From Oligoflexus sp. (GTDB lineage Bacteria > Bdellovibrionota_B > Oligoflexia > Oligoflexales > Oligoflexaceae), in the NCBI RefSeq assembly GCF_035712445.1, contig NZ_DASTAT010000022.1:62001-126000 (forward strand): a DNA stretch of 64,000 nt, given 5' to 3'. The notes below the pieces were generated by a model. The model saw only the letters and a list, made by a program, of their open reading frames with translations, ran no database searches and was not told the DNA's origin. Shown here in pieces: positions 52,629-62,246 of this stretch; position 1 is the stretch's first letter, and each line of letters begins with the position of its first letter. The position numbers were made by a program, and so were the translations under genes.

Positions 52629-53378
52629 TCAGAAAAACTCCATGGGTCCGTCGACTTTCCCAGCGAAAAACTGCCGAATCACCGGATCCTTCGATGTTCG
52701 GAATGCGTCCGGGGGTCCTGCCAGCTGCACCCGCCCCTTGTAAAGCATCACGCAGTTATCCGCGATATCCAACGCGGCTTTCAGATCGTGGGAGATGACC
52801 ACGGAGGTCAGCTCGGGATCTCGTTTGGAAACTTCGACGATCAGATTATCGATCATTTCCGAAACCAAAGGATCCATGCCCGTCGTCGGCTCATCGTAAA
52901 GAATAATCTTGGGCCGATGCACCAGGGCCCGGGCCAACCCCACGCGTTTTTTCTCGCCTGTGGAAAGGGCATCCGGAAACTTCGCCTGAATGCCGGGCAG
53001 CCCCACCTGCTCCAAAACTTCTTCGGCCCGATCCCGCATCTCGGGAAACTTCATCCGGGTATGTTCCCTCAAAGGAAACATGACGTTTTCGCCCACCGAA
53101 AGACTATCGAACAGCGCTGCTTGCTGAAAGAGCATTCCGAACTTCTTGCGATATTCAAGCAGCTGCTCCTCATCAAATTCCGTGATGTCGTCCCCATCCA
53201 CCACCACCCGGCCCGTCGTGGGCTTGAGGAGGCCCATGATGTGCTTGATGGTCACGGACTTGCCTTCCCCGGATTTGCCCAGGATCAGCGTGATCTTCCC
53301 CTTCGGTATGTGCAGATCCAGCTGATCCAGCACGCGGAAGGAGCCAAAGATTTTCGTAACCTGATGGAACTCAATCAT
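52629..53378 (-). CDS. mlaF: Phospholipid ABC transporter ATPase MlaF
   Basis: A 249-residue ATPase. Walker A LILGKSGEGKSVTIKHIMG, Q-loop FGMLFQQAALFDS, a signature region of ALSTGEKKRVGLARAL (LSTGE), Walker B KIILYDEPTTGMD and ISHDL are present. It powers lipid transport across the periplasm with the permease MlaE. ATG 53378 overlaps the MlaE stop as ATGA; a TTG at 53384 is the alternative. Gap of about 165 bases to the MCE gene. Confidence 0.94.
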   Translation of the reverse strand: MIEFHQVTKIFGSFRVLDQLDLHIPKGKITLILGKSGEGKSVTIKHIMGLLKPTTGRVVVDGDDITEFDEEQLLEYRKKFGMLFQQAALFDSLSVGENVMFPLREHTRMKFPEMRDRAEEVLEQVGLPGIQAKFPDALSTGEKKRVGLARALVHRPKIILYDEPTTGMDPLVSEMIDNLIVEVSKRDPELTSVVISHDLKAALDIADNCVMLYKGRVQLAGPPDAFRTSKDPVIRQFFAGKVDGPMEFF

Positions 53379-54184
53379 TTCCAAACGATCTGTAAATAGG
53401 TGATCACAAAGTCGACGCCGAGCAGGGTCAGAAGCATCATGACCACCGAATTGGTGGTGGCCTTGCCGACACCTTTCGCTCCGCCGGACGCCACGAGCCC
53501 GTAGCGGCAGGCCAGAAGCGAGATGATGCCGCCGAAGACGAAGGCCTTTTGCAGCCCGCTCCAGACGTCACGCCAGCTGACGATTCTCGCCATTTTGTCA
53601 AAAAAGATGCCCTGATCTATATCAAAGATCCCAAGCGCGATAATAAGCGAGGCTATCTGCCCTGTCAGGTTGAAGAGAGCCACCAGCATCGGCAGCATCA
53701 GAAGACTCGCCACAAGGCGCGGGACGACAAGGTAACTGACAGGATCGACGGCCATGGCTTCCATCGCATCGATCTGTTCGTTCACCTTCATGGTGCTGAT
53801 TTCAGCAGTGATCGCGGCCCCCGCGCGACCGGCAATCAAAAACCCGGCCATCAAAGGGCTCAACTCACGGGCCAGGGCCTTGGCATTGGCGGCCCCCAGC
53901 ATGCTTTGCGCGCCGAAGAGGACGAAGATCGTTCCCACCTGCAGGCTGACCGCGGCACCGATGAAGAATCCACAAAGAAGTATGATAAAGGTCGATTCAT
54001 AACCGATGAAGGCCATCTGCTGCAGGATCAGACGGGTGCGCAGGGGACGGCGGAAGAGTTCACGGAAGGCGCGTCCGCAGAAGACCAGGAACTCGCCCAC
54101 ACCCTCGATGAAGCCCACGACCACGTGACCCAAGCCCGTGATGGTTTGGACCATTAGGTTACTCAAGGTACGTGGAACGGCCAT
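53375..54184 (-). CDS. mlaE: Phospholipid ABC transporter permease MlaE
   Basis: A 269-residue permease with about five transmembrane helices. The family pattern ELSPLMAGFLIAGRAGAAITAEIS is present, with the MKVNEQIDAMEAMAVDPVSYLVVPR motif after it. It starts the operon with MlaF, then the MCE protein. Member of the MCE-transport family that moves phospholipids between inner and outer membranes. Confidence 0.95.
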   Translation of the reverse strand: MAVPRTLSNLMVQTITGLGHVVVGFIEGVGEFLVFCGRAFRELFRRPLRTRLILQQMAFIGYESTFIILLCGFFIGAAVSLQVGTIFVLFGAQSMLGAANAKALARELSPLMAGFLIAGRAGAAITAEISTMKVNEQIDAMEAMAVDPVSYLVVPRLVASLLMLPMLVALFNLTGQIASLIIALGIFDIDQGIFFDKMARIVSWRDVWSGLQKAFVFGGIISLLACRYGLVASGGAKGVGKATTNSVVMMLLTLLGVDFVITYLQIVWK

Positions 54185-54283
54185 GGACGAGGGTCTCCAA
54201 GTAAAGCCCGGGAAGGGCCTGAGTGTAGTGTATCAAGTCCAGAAAAGTTAGCGAATACCGCCAAGTTTTTGACCAGACCCCGC

Positions 54284-55408
54284 TCACGCTTGATGGGTGC
54301 GGGCTTCGAGCAGGGCCTCGCTAAATTGCCACAGACTTTCTTCGCTGTGAATCATCTGCCTTTGTTCTTCCAGAAGTAAAAGAGGAACGTCTTTGCCGAA
54401 AAGCTGCTGCGCCTGGGCAGCAAGCTTTCCAGCCTGCGAGGCCGCATAAAGATGGCGGCGGCTGATCACATCGAAACCGGGCTTGAGTTCGGTCCAGTGA
54501 CGGTCGCTGGCTTCCCAGGCCCGAGCGGCCCCCTGCAGCGCAAAGGGGAGATTGCGATTCATGATGACGGTCAGGAGCGGATACTGATTGTTCTTAAGTT
54601 CCTGCAGAAGATAGGACGCCGAGCGCACGGCATTATCCGTCGGCGCGGAGACGAGCACGAAGCCCGTCGAGGTCTGCTTGAGCGCGACGGAGACTTCCCG
54701 CCCCACGCGGTTGAAGCCGATGATCACCTCTTCCATCAGCACCAGAAATTCCGCAAGGAGCTTCAGCATCTTGACCCCGGTGATGGACGAGATCCCCGCC
54801 ATCACCTTGCCGCCGGCTTTGAAAATGGCGCCAGCGCCAAGTTTTTGCGCCAAATGAAAGGGTTTGATCATCCAGCTCATCACGCCGTTTTCGATGAAGC
54901 CGTGCAGAATGTTGGGCCGCGCGAGGAAATCGAGGGCATGGGTATCAGGCGGCGTATCCAGGACGATCAGATCATAGCGGCCCTGGCTCAGCATCGTTTC
55001 AAGCTTCGCGAGGGCCATGTATTCAAGCGGACCGCCCAGATTGCTCGAAACTTCCTTGTAAATGGAGTTCTCGAAGATCTTCGCCGCGATCTTCGGATTG
55101 GGCGCGAAGCGCCTCACCATATCATCAAAGACCGCTTTCTGATCGAGCATGGCGGCTTCGACTGAGCCCGGGATTGTTCTTTTCAGGCGAACCGGCGAAA
55201 GTTCACTGCCGAGGGGAATGCCCAGGGCATCCGCCAAACGCTTGGCCGGGTCGATACTCAAAAGTCCGACGCGCAGTCCGAGGCGCGCGCCAAGGAGCGC
55301 CAAAGCTATGGAGCTTGTGGTCTTGCCCACGCCGCCCGAGCCCACGGTCACCAGAATACGCGAGCTTTTGATCCACGATTCGAGTCCGGATGGATTCATT
55401 GCATTCAT
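54284..55408 (-). CDS. ArsA/Get3-like ATPase, catalytic type
   Basis: A 374-residue ATPase of the ArsA/Get3 group. Deviant P-loop GSGGVGKTTSS (about 23), switch I LLSIDPAKRLADAL with the conserved Asp, and switch II VLDTPPDTHAL. No arsenite-binding Cys pattern is obvious, so metal transport is not implied. The ATG overlaps the stop of the upstream ATPase by four bases, so the two are probably partners. The group includes tail-anchored protein targeting factors and bacterial pairs of unknown role. Confidence 0.88.
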   Translation of the reverse strand: MNAMNPSGLESWIKSSRILVTVGSGGVGKTTSSIALALLGARLGLRVGLLSIDPAKRLADALGIPLGSELSPVRLKRTIPGSVEAAMLDQKAVFDDMVRRFAPNPKIAAKIFENSIYKEVSSNLGGPLEYMALAKLETMLSQGRYDLIVLDTPPDTHALDFLARPNILHGFIENGVMSWMIKPFHLAQKLGAGAIFKAGGKVMAGISSITGVKMLKLLAEFLVLMEEVIIGFNRVGREVSVALKQTSTGFVLVSAPTDNAVRSASYLLQELKNNQYPLLTVIMNRNLPFALQGAARAWEASDRHWTELKPGFDVISRRHLYAASQAGKLAAQAQQLFGKDVPLLLLEEQRQMIHSEESLWQFSEALLEARTHQA

Positions 55409-56352
55409 ACACGCACCGCCGCTTGCATCCAGGCCAAAAGCTCGTCTTTGGGCACAGGTTCGTTAAAGGCACCGACTTCAGGCAAACGATAGAGTGGCAG
55501 TTTTCTGCCGAAGCTTTTTTCGAATTGCTCCAGCCCTTCCCGCAGACGATCGATGGCCGCCTCTTCGCCGACCACGCGATCCCGCCAGTAATCAAGGCCT
55601 GGCTGCAATTCGGCGGGATAATCCGCGGCCTTGAGAGTCTGCGGCAAAGCCGGAAACGTGCGATTCAGCATCACGGCCGCCAGGGGCGCGGGCGTCTCGC
55701 CCTGCAGCTTGTTCACAAAATCCAAGGCCTCGCTGACCACAAGGTCCTCGGCCACGGCCACCAGCACCACGGCTGTTTTCTCCGGATCCGCGATGTAAGC
55801 CCGGACCCTTTGCGTTTCCTCGATCACCGGGCCCGCCATGCCTGAGTGCAGAACGGCATCCGGGGTTTTCATGAGGGAATGGAAATGCCCCGAGGCATAG
55901 CCATCCAGAATCACGAGATCGAAGCGATCCTCGACATCGAGTTCGGCGAAATAATAAAGGCGGCCCAGCAAAGTCAGCTCGGCAATGCCTGGCATCATCT
56001 GGATAAAAGAACGGACGATGGGACGGGTGAACACTTTCTGAAACAGCGTCGCGAATCCGAGATGCTTGATCACGAAATCGCGAAAATTATCCTGCGGATT
56101 GAGATTGATGACAGAAATGCCGGGTCTTAGTTCGCGAAGGTTATGACCAATTGGCTCGGAACCAAAGAGAGGAGCCAGCTGATCGTGAGCACTGGACTCG
56201 ACGAGGCAGACTCGCTTGCCCATGGCGCTCGCCATCTGTGCCAGAGCAAAACTGCTCAGGGTTTTCCCGATGCCCCCCTTGCCTGTTACCATGATAATGC
56301 GCTTCTTCAACAGCTCAGAAAACAGATCCTGCAAGAGCACCCCCTCAGACAA
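55405..56352 (-). CDS. ArsA/Get3-like ATPase, altered switch I
   Basis: A 315-residue ATPase paired with the next gene. It keeps the P-loop TGKGGIGKTLSS (about 25), but switch I, which should read like DPAH, reads ESSAHDQL, so the conserved Asp is replaced by Ser. Switch II reads LDGYASGHFHSL, also altered from D-T-A/P-P. It may bind but hydrolyse nucleotide poorly. The start at 56352 would be TTG; a GTG at 56340 is possible. tatA lies just upstream. Likely forms a complex with the 54284 ATPase. Confidence 0.85.
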   Translation of the reverse strand: MSEGVLLQDLFSELLKKRIIMVTGKGGIGKTLSSFALAQMASAMGKRVCLVESSAHDQLAPLFGSEPIGHNLRELRPGISVINLNPQDNFRDFVIKHLGFATLFQKVFTRPIVRSFIQMMPGIAELTLLGRLYYFAELDVEDRFDLVILDGYASGHFHSLMKTPDAVLHSGMAGPVIEETQRVRAYIADPEKTAVVLVAVAEDLVVSEALDFVNKLQGETPAPLAAVMLNRTFPALPQTLKAADYPAELQPGLDYWRDRVVGEEAAIDRLREGLEQFEKSFGRKLPLYRLPEVGAFNEPVPKDELLAWMQAAVRV

Positions 56353-56384
56353 GATGAACCCGGCAACATAGACGAGGGTCGCAA

Positions 56385-56570
56385 TCAGCTTTTCTTGTCG
56401 TCTTCTTTATTTTTATCAGTCAGCTGTGGCGTATCATCTTTCACGCCCTTTTTAAAATTCTTGATGCTTTCACCAATGGCGCCGCCGAGCTTTGGCAATT
56501 TGGTCGTGCCGAACAGCAAAACAATCAAAGCAGCAATAATGCCAATTTCCATCCAACCCAAACCCATCAT
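56385..56570 (-). CDS. tatA: Sec-independent protein translocase subunit TatA
   Basis: A 61-residue protein with one membrane helix (WMEIGIIAALIVLLFGTTKLP), the FGTTKLPKLGGAIGESIKNFKKG amphipathic helix region and an acidic/basic tail. It forms the export channel for folded proteins with TatC. GGAGAT precedes ATG 56570. tatC is not in the window. Confidence 0.93.
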   Translation of the reverse strand: MMGLGWMEIGIIAALIVLLFGTTKLPKLGGAIGESIKNFKKGVKDDTPQLTDKNKEDDKKS

Positions 56571-56662
56571 GTCCCGATCTCCTTTGCTATGATTTTCTGC
56601 CGCCTAACCAACATAGGGATGCTGGTTATCATATGCTGAGCCTTTTTCAAAGAACAGTCAAT

Positions 56663-59600
56663 TTATCCTGCCCGATCGAGGCCCGTTTGCGAAGCTGTCG
56701 GCTGGCCATTCCAGGCTGCAGCCACAAAATACCTCGGCATGTGGGCATCGATCAAATTTTGTTTCAAATATTCACGGAAGGTGGTCCGCTTCTGCTCCCA
56801 GTTCATGGCATCGAAGTTCTGCTCCTTCAGACCCGCAAGGTTCAGGCGATCCAGTTTGCTGGAATCGTGGGCCAGAACGTAAACGCCTTTCTGCATCGAG
56901 CTTACATGAACTTTCCAGTAGCGCAGATAGCGGCCGTTGCTCAGATGGATCACGACCTGGTTCTGGGGCGTGACTTCATTCGCGGCCCCCAGAATCATGG
57001 GACGGGCGGAACCGAAGTGCCCGCTCCACACTTCGCCCCTTTGCCGATGGATGATGCTGAAGGACAAGTTGATGCTCTCAAGGTTCTGGATGCCTTGATA
57101 GGAATGGAATTGACGTTCCACGGCCTCCTGCACGTCCTGTTCGCTGATCTGATCGCGCCCCACCCCGGAAAAGAGCGTGCGGAGGACCAGCATCTCGTGC
57201 CAGAGCACGGAAGCCAAGGGGGATCGGAGATCCTCGGGTCCATTGAGGCGGCAGTAAACGATCAGATAGCTCTGCTCGCTCATATTGATTCCAAGGTACC
57301 AGACCGATTCGCGGGCGCTGCGCAGATGGCCTTCGGTCCAGACATGCAGCCAGGGGCAAGATTCCAGGTGATAGCTGCCCGGGCCGTAACTGAGAAGAGG
57401 CAGGCCGCCGTGCGCGGCTTCACCACCCAGATAAGCGCGCAGCCAAATCCCCATCTGGGCGCCGAAGGTATCCAAAAGCTGCCTGAGAAGGGTCGAGTCC
57501 TCATCCTGCAGACGGCTGCGTTCCAAAAAGAGAACACCGAGTCCGCGGTTGGCATAACGGATCGGCACCAGGGTATTCATGCTGCGCTGGGCCAGCCGGT
57601 CCCCGATCACCATTTCCGTCGCTTGCGGCCGTTCCCCGGACGTCGCGATCGGTTCCGGGTGGGACAGGACCAGCGTGCTTTCCACATCTTCCGAAGCTTC
57701 CGGCATGACCGAAGCTTCGACGGGGGAAGCAAAGGTGGTCGGTGGACGCCTTTCGACTATGGACTGCGTCTGACCCTGCATCCACGGGGCATCGCCGACG
57801 GGTATCGTCAAAGAGGAGCGCAGATTCAAATAAGGCCCGACATAGGCGATCATCTGCTGCATGCGATCACTCGGCGGTCGACCGAGGGCATCAAAGGCCG
57901 CGACATCATTGGCCGTGATCAGGTGCAGCTCGGCGAAAACCAGACGATCATTGAGCAGTTCATAGACTTTGTTCTTGGCTTCCACGAGACCCATGACGTC
58001 CGGTTTCAACTGCGGCAGGAGCAGCATGTGCTGAAGGAGCAGAGGATCGATGGCTTCCACCTGCACGCCAAGTTCCAAGCGGCTGTGGCCAGTCAGATCA
58101 TCGGCAGATAGGTGGCCGAGGTCCCGCGCGGTTTTGCGGGCCATGGCCACGACCATATCCAGACCGAGCCTTTGCGCCTGCTCGGCGGCTTTCTGCACGT
58201 AATCCACCCGCACGACGGCACGCTCCTGGAAGAGGTGGCGGCCGAACCAGAGTTCGGTCAGGAGTTCCACCAGGGGCTGCTGCATGATCTTCGAACGCTT
58301 CAAGGCGATGTCGAAAAGCGGCTTGATATCCTTGCCGCCCATGACTTCCTGCAGACGCGCAACGGTCAGAATAGGGATGGCCCGACGTCTTTGCCTGGGT
58401 TCTTCCGCGAGTTTCATCAGGCGCAGAAGGGTCGGCTGCACGGATTGCGTCATCAGAAGTTCCTCGCCGTATTCAAAGGCGAAGACTTCGTGGAACAGCG
58501 TCACGTACAGCAGGACGAAGTCGATTTCGAAGGGTAAGAGCAGGGGATTTTTCAGATCATCATGGAAGAGGAACAGGGCCTCGTAATAGGCGCCGCGTGC
58601 CTTGTCTTTTTCACCTGCGGCGAAGCTCACGATGCTTTCGGTGATGCGGAGGAAGGTATCCGCACGGCGATTGGTGGCCTTGCTGCGTTTTTCGATGAAG
58701 CTGCGATAGCTGACTATCAGATCGCGCTGCCCGGAAAGGAGCAGCCAGAACAGGTACATGGCGACCGCCCGCGGCGTCAGCCAATGACGGATGGTCAGAA
58801 GGCCAGGCAGACTCTGGATGAGGCGCGTGAGTTCCTTGCCCTGGGCCTGGGTGAAGGCCAGGAAGATGCGGCAGATTTTTTCCTGCATCGCCGGCAGAAG
58901 GAAGTCCGGGTTTTCCAGGCCCTTTTGCATGCGTTCCAGGTTTTCACGCGGATCTTCGAACTTGCCCTGATACTGGTCGATGATCAGAGTCTGAATGAAG
59001 GACAGGTAACCGAGTATCGCATCCCAGCGCTGATCATAGGCGCGTTCGTGGATCAGATCGAGCAGCTGATAGGCTCGTGCCTTCAGGCCCATGAAGGCCA
59101 GGATCAAAGCATGATCGCAGAGGAGTCGCAGAGCCAGATCCTCGGGGACGGGCACCTTGCGGCAGCGGCTCAGAAGAGCGGTATGATAGACAAGGCCAAG
59201 GCGCTTATCGTAATTGAAGCCCGCCGACTGTCCTATGAAATAGAGCAGGAAGGGATGGAAGGTCTGCTGTTCGTTTCGATCCGGCACCGCCTCCGCCTGC
59301 TTCAGGATCTGAAGGGGAAGGCTATAGGAAAGCGGCATGACCACGGACTTGAACATGACCCACGCGGCTTTGCAGTAGCTCAGGATATTCAGGCGAATGA
59401 CCGGGAATTTCAGGGCTTCGAAGGCCTGGACCAGTTCGCGCAGGGTCGAGGCCACATGCCCGCTGACAAGGCTCAAATGCAGGAGCTTATAGGTCGCGTA
59501 CGAATATTCCATCTGGTTCAAACGCAGCTGCTTCAGTTCCTTATAGATCTGAGCCGCTTCCGCATAATCCCTTTGCGCGAAGAGGATATCGGCGAGGCTG

Positions 59601-62068
59601 TGCAGGATGGTTTTCTGCGCCTGCACCGTGGCTGTGGATTCATTGTGCCAATGACGGACCAGAACGCGGGCGTTCGCATAGTAACGCTGCGCGGTCAGGA
59701 AAGCTTTGACCTCGATGGCTTTCGCGCCGGCCCGCATATTATAGACCAGCGCCTTTTCCACCATCTTCTGATCCGATGCCATGTCCTCGGGCAGGGCCTG
59801 ATAGAAATGATGGGCCAGGGTAAAGATGGTCTGGGCCCGGCCCTCGCTCGGGCTCTGCTCCAAGCGCAGGGCCACCAGCCGATGCAGCTCGCAGCGCCTT
59901 TGCAGGGGAATGGTATCCAGGATCATTTCGCGGATGCTGCGATGCGTGAAGGCGAAGGCCCGCGTTTTCGAGCCGGTGACAGGATCCTGGCTGCGGGTCA
60001 CGAGGCCATTGGTAAGGGAGAACTGCAGCACCTGCATCACGCTTGAGTCATTGAACTGCTGCTGCACGCGCAGGGCATCGGCCGTGAAATGCATCCCGAC
60101 GATAGCCGCGACTTCGAGGATCCGCCGATCACTGGCTTCCATCTCATTCAAGCGGTTCAGGGTAAGGTCGATGGAATTCGACTGGATTTCCGCCTTTTCG
60201 ATCTCGTTCAGATTAAAGCGCCAGTAGCCCTCATCATCGAGGCTCAGAAGTTCCTGCGCCACGAGACTGCGATGCAATTCCAGAAGATAGAGCGGATTGC
60301 CTCCGGTTTTTTTCTGCAGGAACGCGAGGAACTGGGGATCCATGCTCTGCGAAAGATTGAGGATCGACCGATTCAAGCGTGCGACATCATCCGCCTTCAA
60401 GGTCGCAAGCTCGATCTCGGAATAACGGCGACGCAGCTTGCTGAATTTGGCTAAAAACCCTTGGAAATTGGCCCCTTCATCGTCACCGAGGGGTCGGTGG
60501 CCGATGATCAGGAAAAAGCGCTGCGAGTTATTGTGGCTGAAAAAGCGATCGATCAGTTCGAGGCTCTTGTCATCCACCCACTGCATATCATCGAAGAAGA
60601 AGGCAACCGGCTCCGAGTCGCTCGCAAGGCAGCGGGTGAAATCGGAGAAGGCCTTGGCAAAGTCATTGAAATCGAACTCGCGCTCCTGCTCCAGGCCGTT
60701 GCGCACATTCTCGTCGTCCTGCTCTTCATCCAGATAGGGCTTGAGACCCTGAACGATCTGGGCCACCATGGGCGCGGTCGGGCCCAGAAGGGTGCGCACC
60801 TTTCGTTTGATTTCCTCCGCTTCCACGGCCTGGGTTTTGTGCACATGAATCAAATACTCATTGAAACCGTTGGCCAGGGCGTTGAAGGGAAGGTTGTTCT
60901 CATGCCGCGAAAAGCTGGTGCTGATGTAACGAATCCGATGCCGGGCCAGATAGCCCCTGAATTCCTTGAGCAGTCGGGTCTTGCCGGTTCCCGCGGGACC
61001 GCGGATGACAGCGAGCCGGCTGCGGCTGTTTTCCTTGGCGATCGCGTTGTAGTTGCTGACCAGGTTTTCAAATTCCTCCTGGCGGCCCACCATTTCCATG
61101 TTGCTCGGCAGGATGTTCAGGCGATCATAACGGCCCAGTTGAAAGCGATGCTGGGTGCGGCCTGAAGCCAGGATCTTCCGCACGCGCTGCAAATCGACGT
61201 GCAGTCCGAACGCTGTCTGATAGCGATCTTTGGGATGCTTCGCGACCAGCTTCATCACGATATCATTGACGATAACCGGGATGTCCGGCCGCAGGGCTGT
61301 CAAGGGTTCCGGGGCCGCGTGGGCATGGTCGCGCGCCAGCTTTTCCCGCGTATTGCCAAGGAAGGGCGGACGACCGGCCAGCACTTCGTAGAGCATGCAG
61401 CCCAAGGAATAAAGATCCGCGCGGTGGTCGATGGGCGCATCCAGGTACTTGCTGTTCTCGGGCGCCATATACAAAGGGGTTCCGGCGATATCCAAAAGAC
61501 TGTCGTCGCTGGAATAAAGATCGAGTTCGGTGAGGTGCGCGATTCCAAAGTCGAGCACCTTGACGACAAGGCTTTCATCACTGTCCGCCGTGCGTTCGAT
61601 GATGATGTTCTGCGGTTTGATATCGCGGTGGATGATGTTCTTCGCATGGGTGTACTCAAGGGCGGAGGAAACCTGCAAACCCAGCTGGAAGAAGAACTCC
61701 AGGCCTTTGCGACCACCCTTGGTCAGCGATTCTTTCAGGTTGTGGCCCTGGGCGACTTCCATCACGATGTAATAACCGCTGATCGAAGCGTTGCCAGGCG
61801 AGCGATCCGGTTGGTAAAGTCCCAATTCGTGGAAGGCGATGATGTTCGGATGGCGAAGACGACTCATCAGGGCGGCTTCCCGCTGGAAGCGCAGAACGTC
61901 TTCGTAATCGAGGCTGTCCCGTTCGATGACTTTGATGGCCACCTGCTGCGAGGGGTCGGCAAAAGGAATGGCACTATAGACGCGACCCATCCCGCCCCCA
62001 CCGATTTCCCCGGTGATGCAGTAGCGATCGGCTATATTTGTACCCACCCAAAGACTATGCCGGCTCAC
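56663..62068 (-). CDS. Ser/Thr protein kinase with AAA ATPase, helical and GAF-like regions
   Basis: A single 1801-residue cytoplasmic protein (GTG start, GAGAGGAT upstream). Kinase domain at about 10-280: GEIGGGGMGRVYSA, AIKVIE, IIHRDIKPQN, VLDFGIAHL, YMAPEN, all intact. An AAA/NACHT-like ATPase at about 325-560 follows: VIRGPAGTGKTRLL and AFFFDDMQWVDDKS. A helical TPR-like region covers about 640-1300. A GAF-like domain spans roughly 1380-1600, with a separate C-terminal domain of unknown kind. This architecture is found in large bacterial sensor kinases of the PknB/AAA type. Partner proteins may include the FHA-GGDEF cyclase at 12986. No transmembrane helix seen. Confidence 0.92.
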   Translation of the reverse strand: MSRHSLWVGTNIADRYCITGEIGGGGMGRVYSAIPFADPSQQVAIKVIERDSLDYEDVLRFQREAALMSRLRHPNIIAFHELGLYQPDRSPGNASISGYYIVMEVAQGHNLKESLTKGGRKGLEFFFQLGLQVSSALEYTHAKNIIHRDIKPQNIIIERTADSDESLVVKVLDFGIAHLTELDLYSSDDSLLDIAGTPLYMAPENSKYLDAPIDHRADLYSLGCMLYEVLAGRPPFLGNTREKLARDHAHAAPEPLTALRPDIPVIVNDIVMKLVAKHPKDRYQTAFGLHVDLQRVRKILASGRTQHRFQLGRYDRLNILPSNMEMVGRQEEFENLVSNYNAIAKENSRSRLAVIRGPAGTGKTRLLKEFRGYLARHRIRYISTSFSRHENNLPFNALANGFNEYLIHVHKTQAVEAEEIKRKVRTLLGPTAPMVAQIVQGLKPYLDEEQDDENVRNGLEQEREFDFNDFAKAFSDFTRCLASDSEPVAFFFDDMQWVDDKSLELIDRFFSHNNSQRFFLIIGHRPLGDDEGANFQGFLAKFSKLRRRYSEIELATLKADDVARLNRSILNLSQSMDPQFLAFLQKKTGGNPLYLLELHRSLVAQELLSLDDEGYWRFNLNEIEKAEIQSNSIDLTLNRLNEMEASDRRILEVAAIVGMHFTADALRVQQQFNDSSVMQVLQFSLTNGLVTRSQDPVTGSKTRAFAFTHRSIREMILDTIPLQRRCELHRLVALRLEQSPSEGRAQTIFTLAHHFYQALPEDMASDQKMVEKALVYNMRAGAKAIEVKAFLTAQRYYANARVLVRHWHNESTATVQAQKTILHSLADILFAQRDYAEAAQIYKELKQLRLNQMEYSYATYKLLHLSLVSGHVASTLRELVQAFEALKFPVIRLNILSYCKAAWVMFKSVVMPLSYSLPLQILKQAEAVPDRNEQQTFHPFLLYFIGQSAGFNYDKRLGLVYHTALLSRCRKVPVPEDLALRLLCDHALILAFMGLKARAYQLLDLIHERAYDQRWDAILGYLSFIQTLIIDQYQGKFEDPRENLERMQKGLENPDFLLPAMQEKICRIFLAFTQAQGKELTRLIQSLPGLLTIRHWLTPRAVAMYLFWLLLSGQRDLIVSYRSFIEKRSKATNRRADTFLRITESIVSFAAGEKDKARGAYYEALFLFHDDLKNPLLLPFEIDFVLLYVTLFHEVFAFEYGEELLMTQSVQPTLLRLMKLAEEPRQRRRAIPILTVARLQEVMGGKDIKPLFDIALKRSKIMQQPLVELLTELWFGRHLFQERAVVRVDYVQKAAEQAQRLGLDMVVAMARKTARDLGHLSADDLTGHSRLELGVQVEAIDPLLLQHMLLLPQLKPDVMGLVEAKNKVYELLNDRLVFAELHLITANDVAAFDALGRPPSDRMQQMIAYVGPYLNLRSSLTIPVGDAPWMQGQTQSIVERRPPTTFASPVEASVMPEASEDVESTLVLSHPEPIATSGERPQATEMVIGDRLAQRSMNTLVPIRYANRGLGVLFLERSRLQDEDSTLLRQLLDTFGAQMGIWLRAYLGGEAAHGGLPLLSYGPGSYHLESCPWLHVWTEGHLRSARESVWYLGINMSEQSYLIVYCRLNGPEDLRSPLASVLWHEMLVLRTLFSGVGRDQISEQDVQEAVERQFHSYQGIQNLESINLSFSIIHRQRGEVWSGHFGSARPMILGAANEVTPQNQVVIHLSNGRYLRYWKVHVSSMQKGVYVLAHDSSKLDRLNLAGLKEQNFDAMNWEQKRTTFREYLKQNLIDAHMPRYFVAAAWNGQPTASQTGLDRAG

Positions 62069-62246
62069 AGATAAATCCTCTCTTTTGCCGAAACGACCTA
62101 AAAACCTCCCCGATTGTCACTGGTCCTGACTGGTTTTTCGGCGAAAGGACGAAAGTCCTTAAGGTCGGGAATTTTTCCTGCTAGAAAAGTGTGGACGCTT
62201 GTTGCCCCAGTTACTGTTTCTGGATCAAGAACTCGGAAGGAACGCT

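Noticed and set aside
56633..58111. 492-codon frame on the + strand opposite the kinase C-terminus
   Set aside because: Antisense shadow without ribosome site or homology; the minus-strand protein is continuous over 1801 codons.
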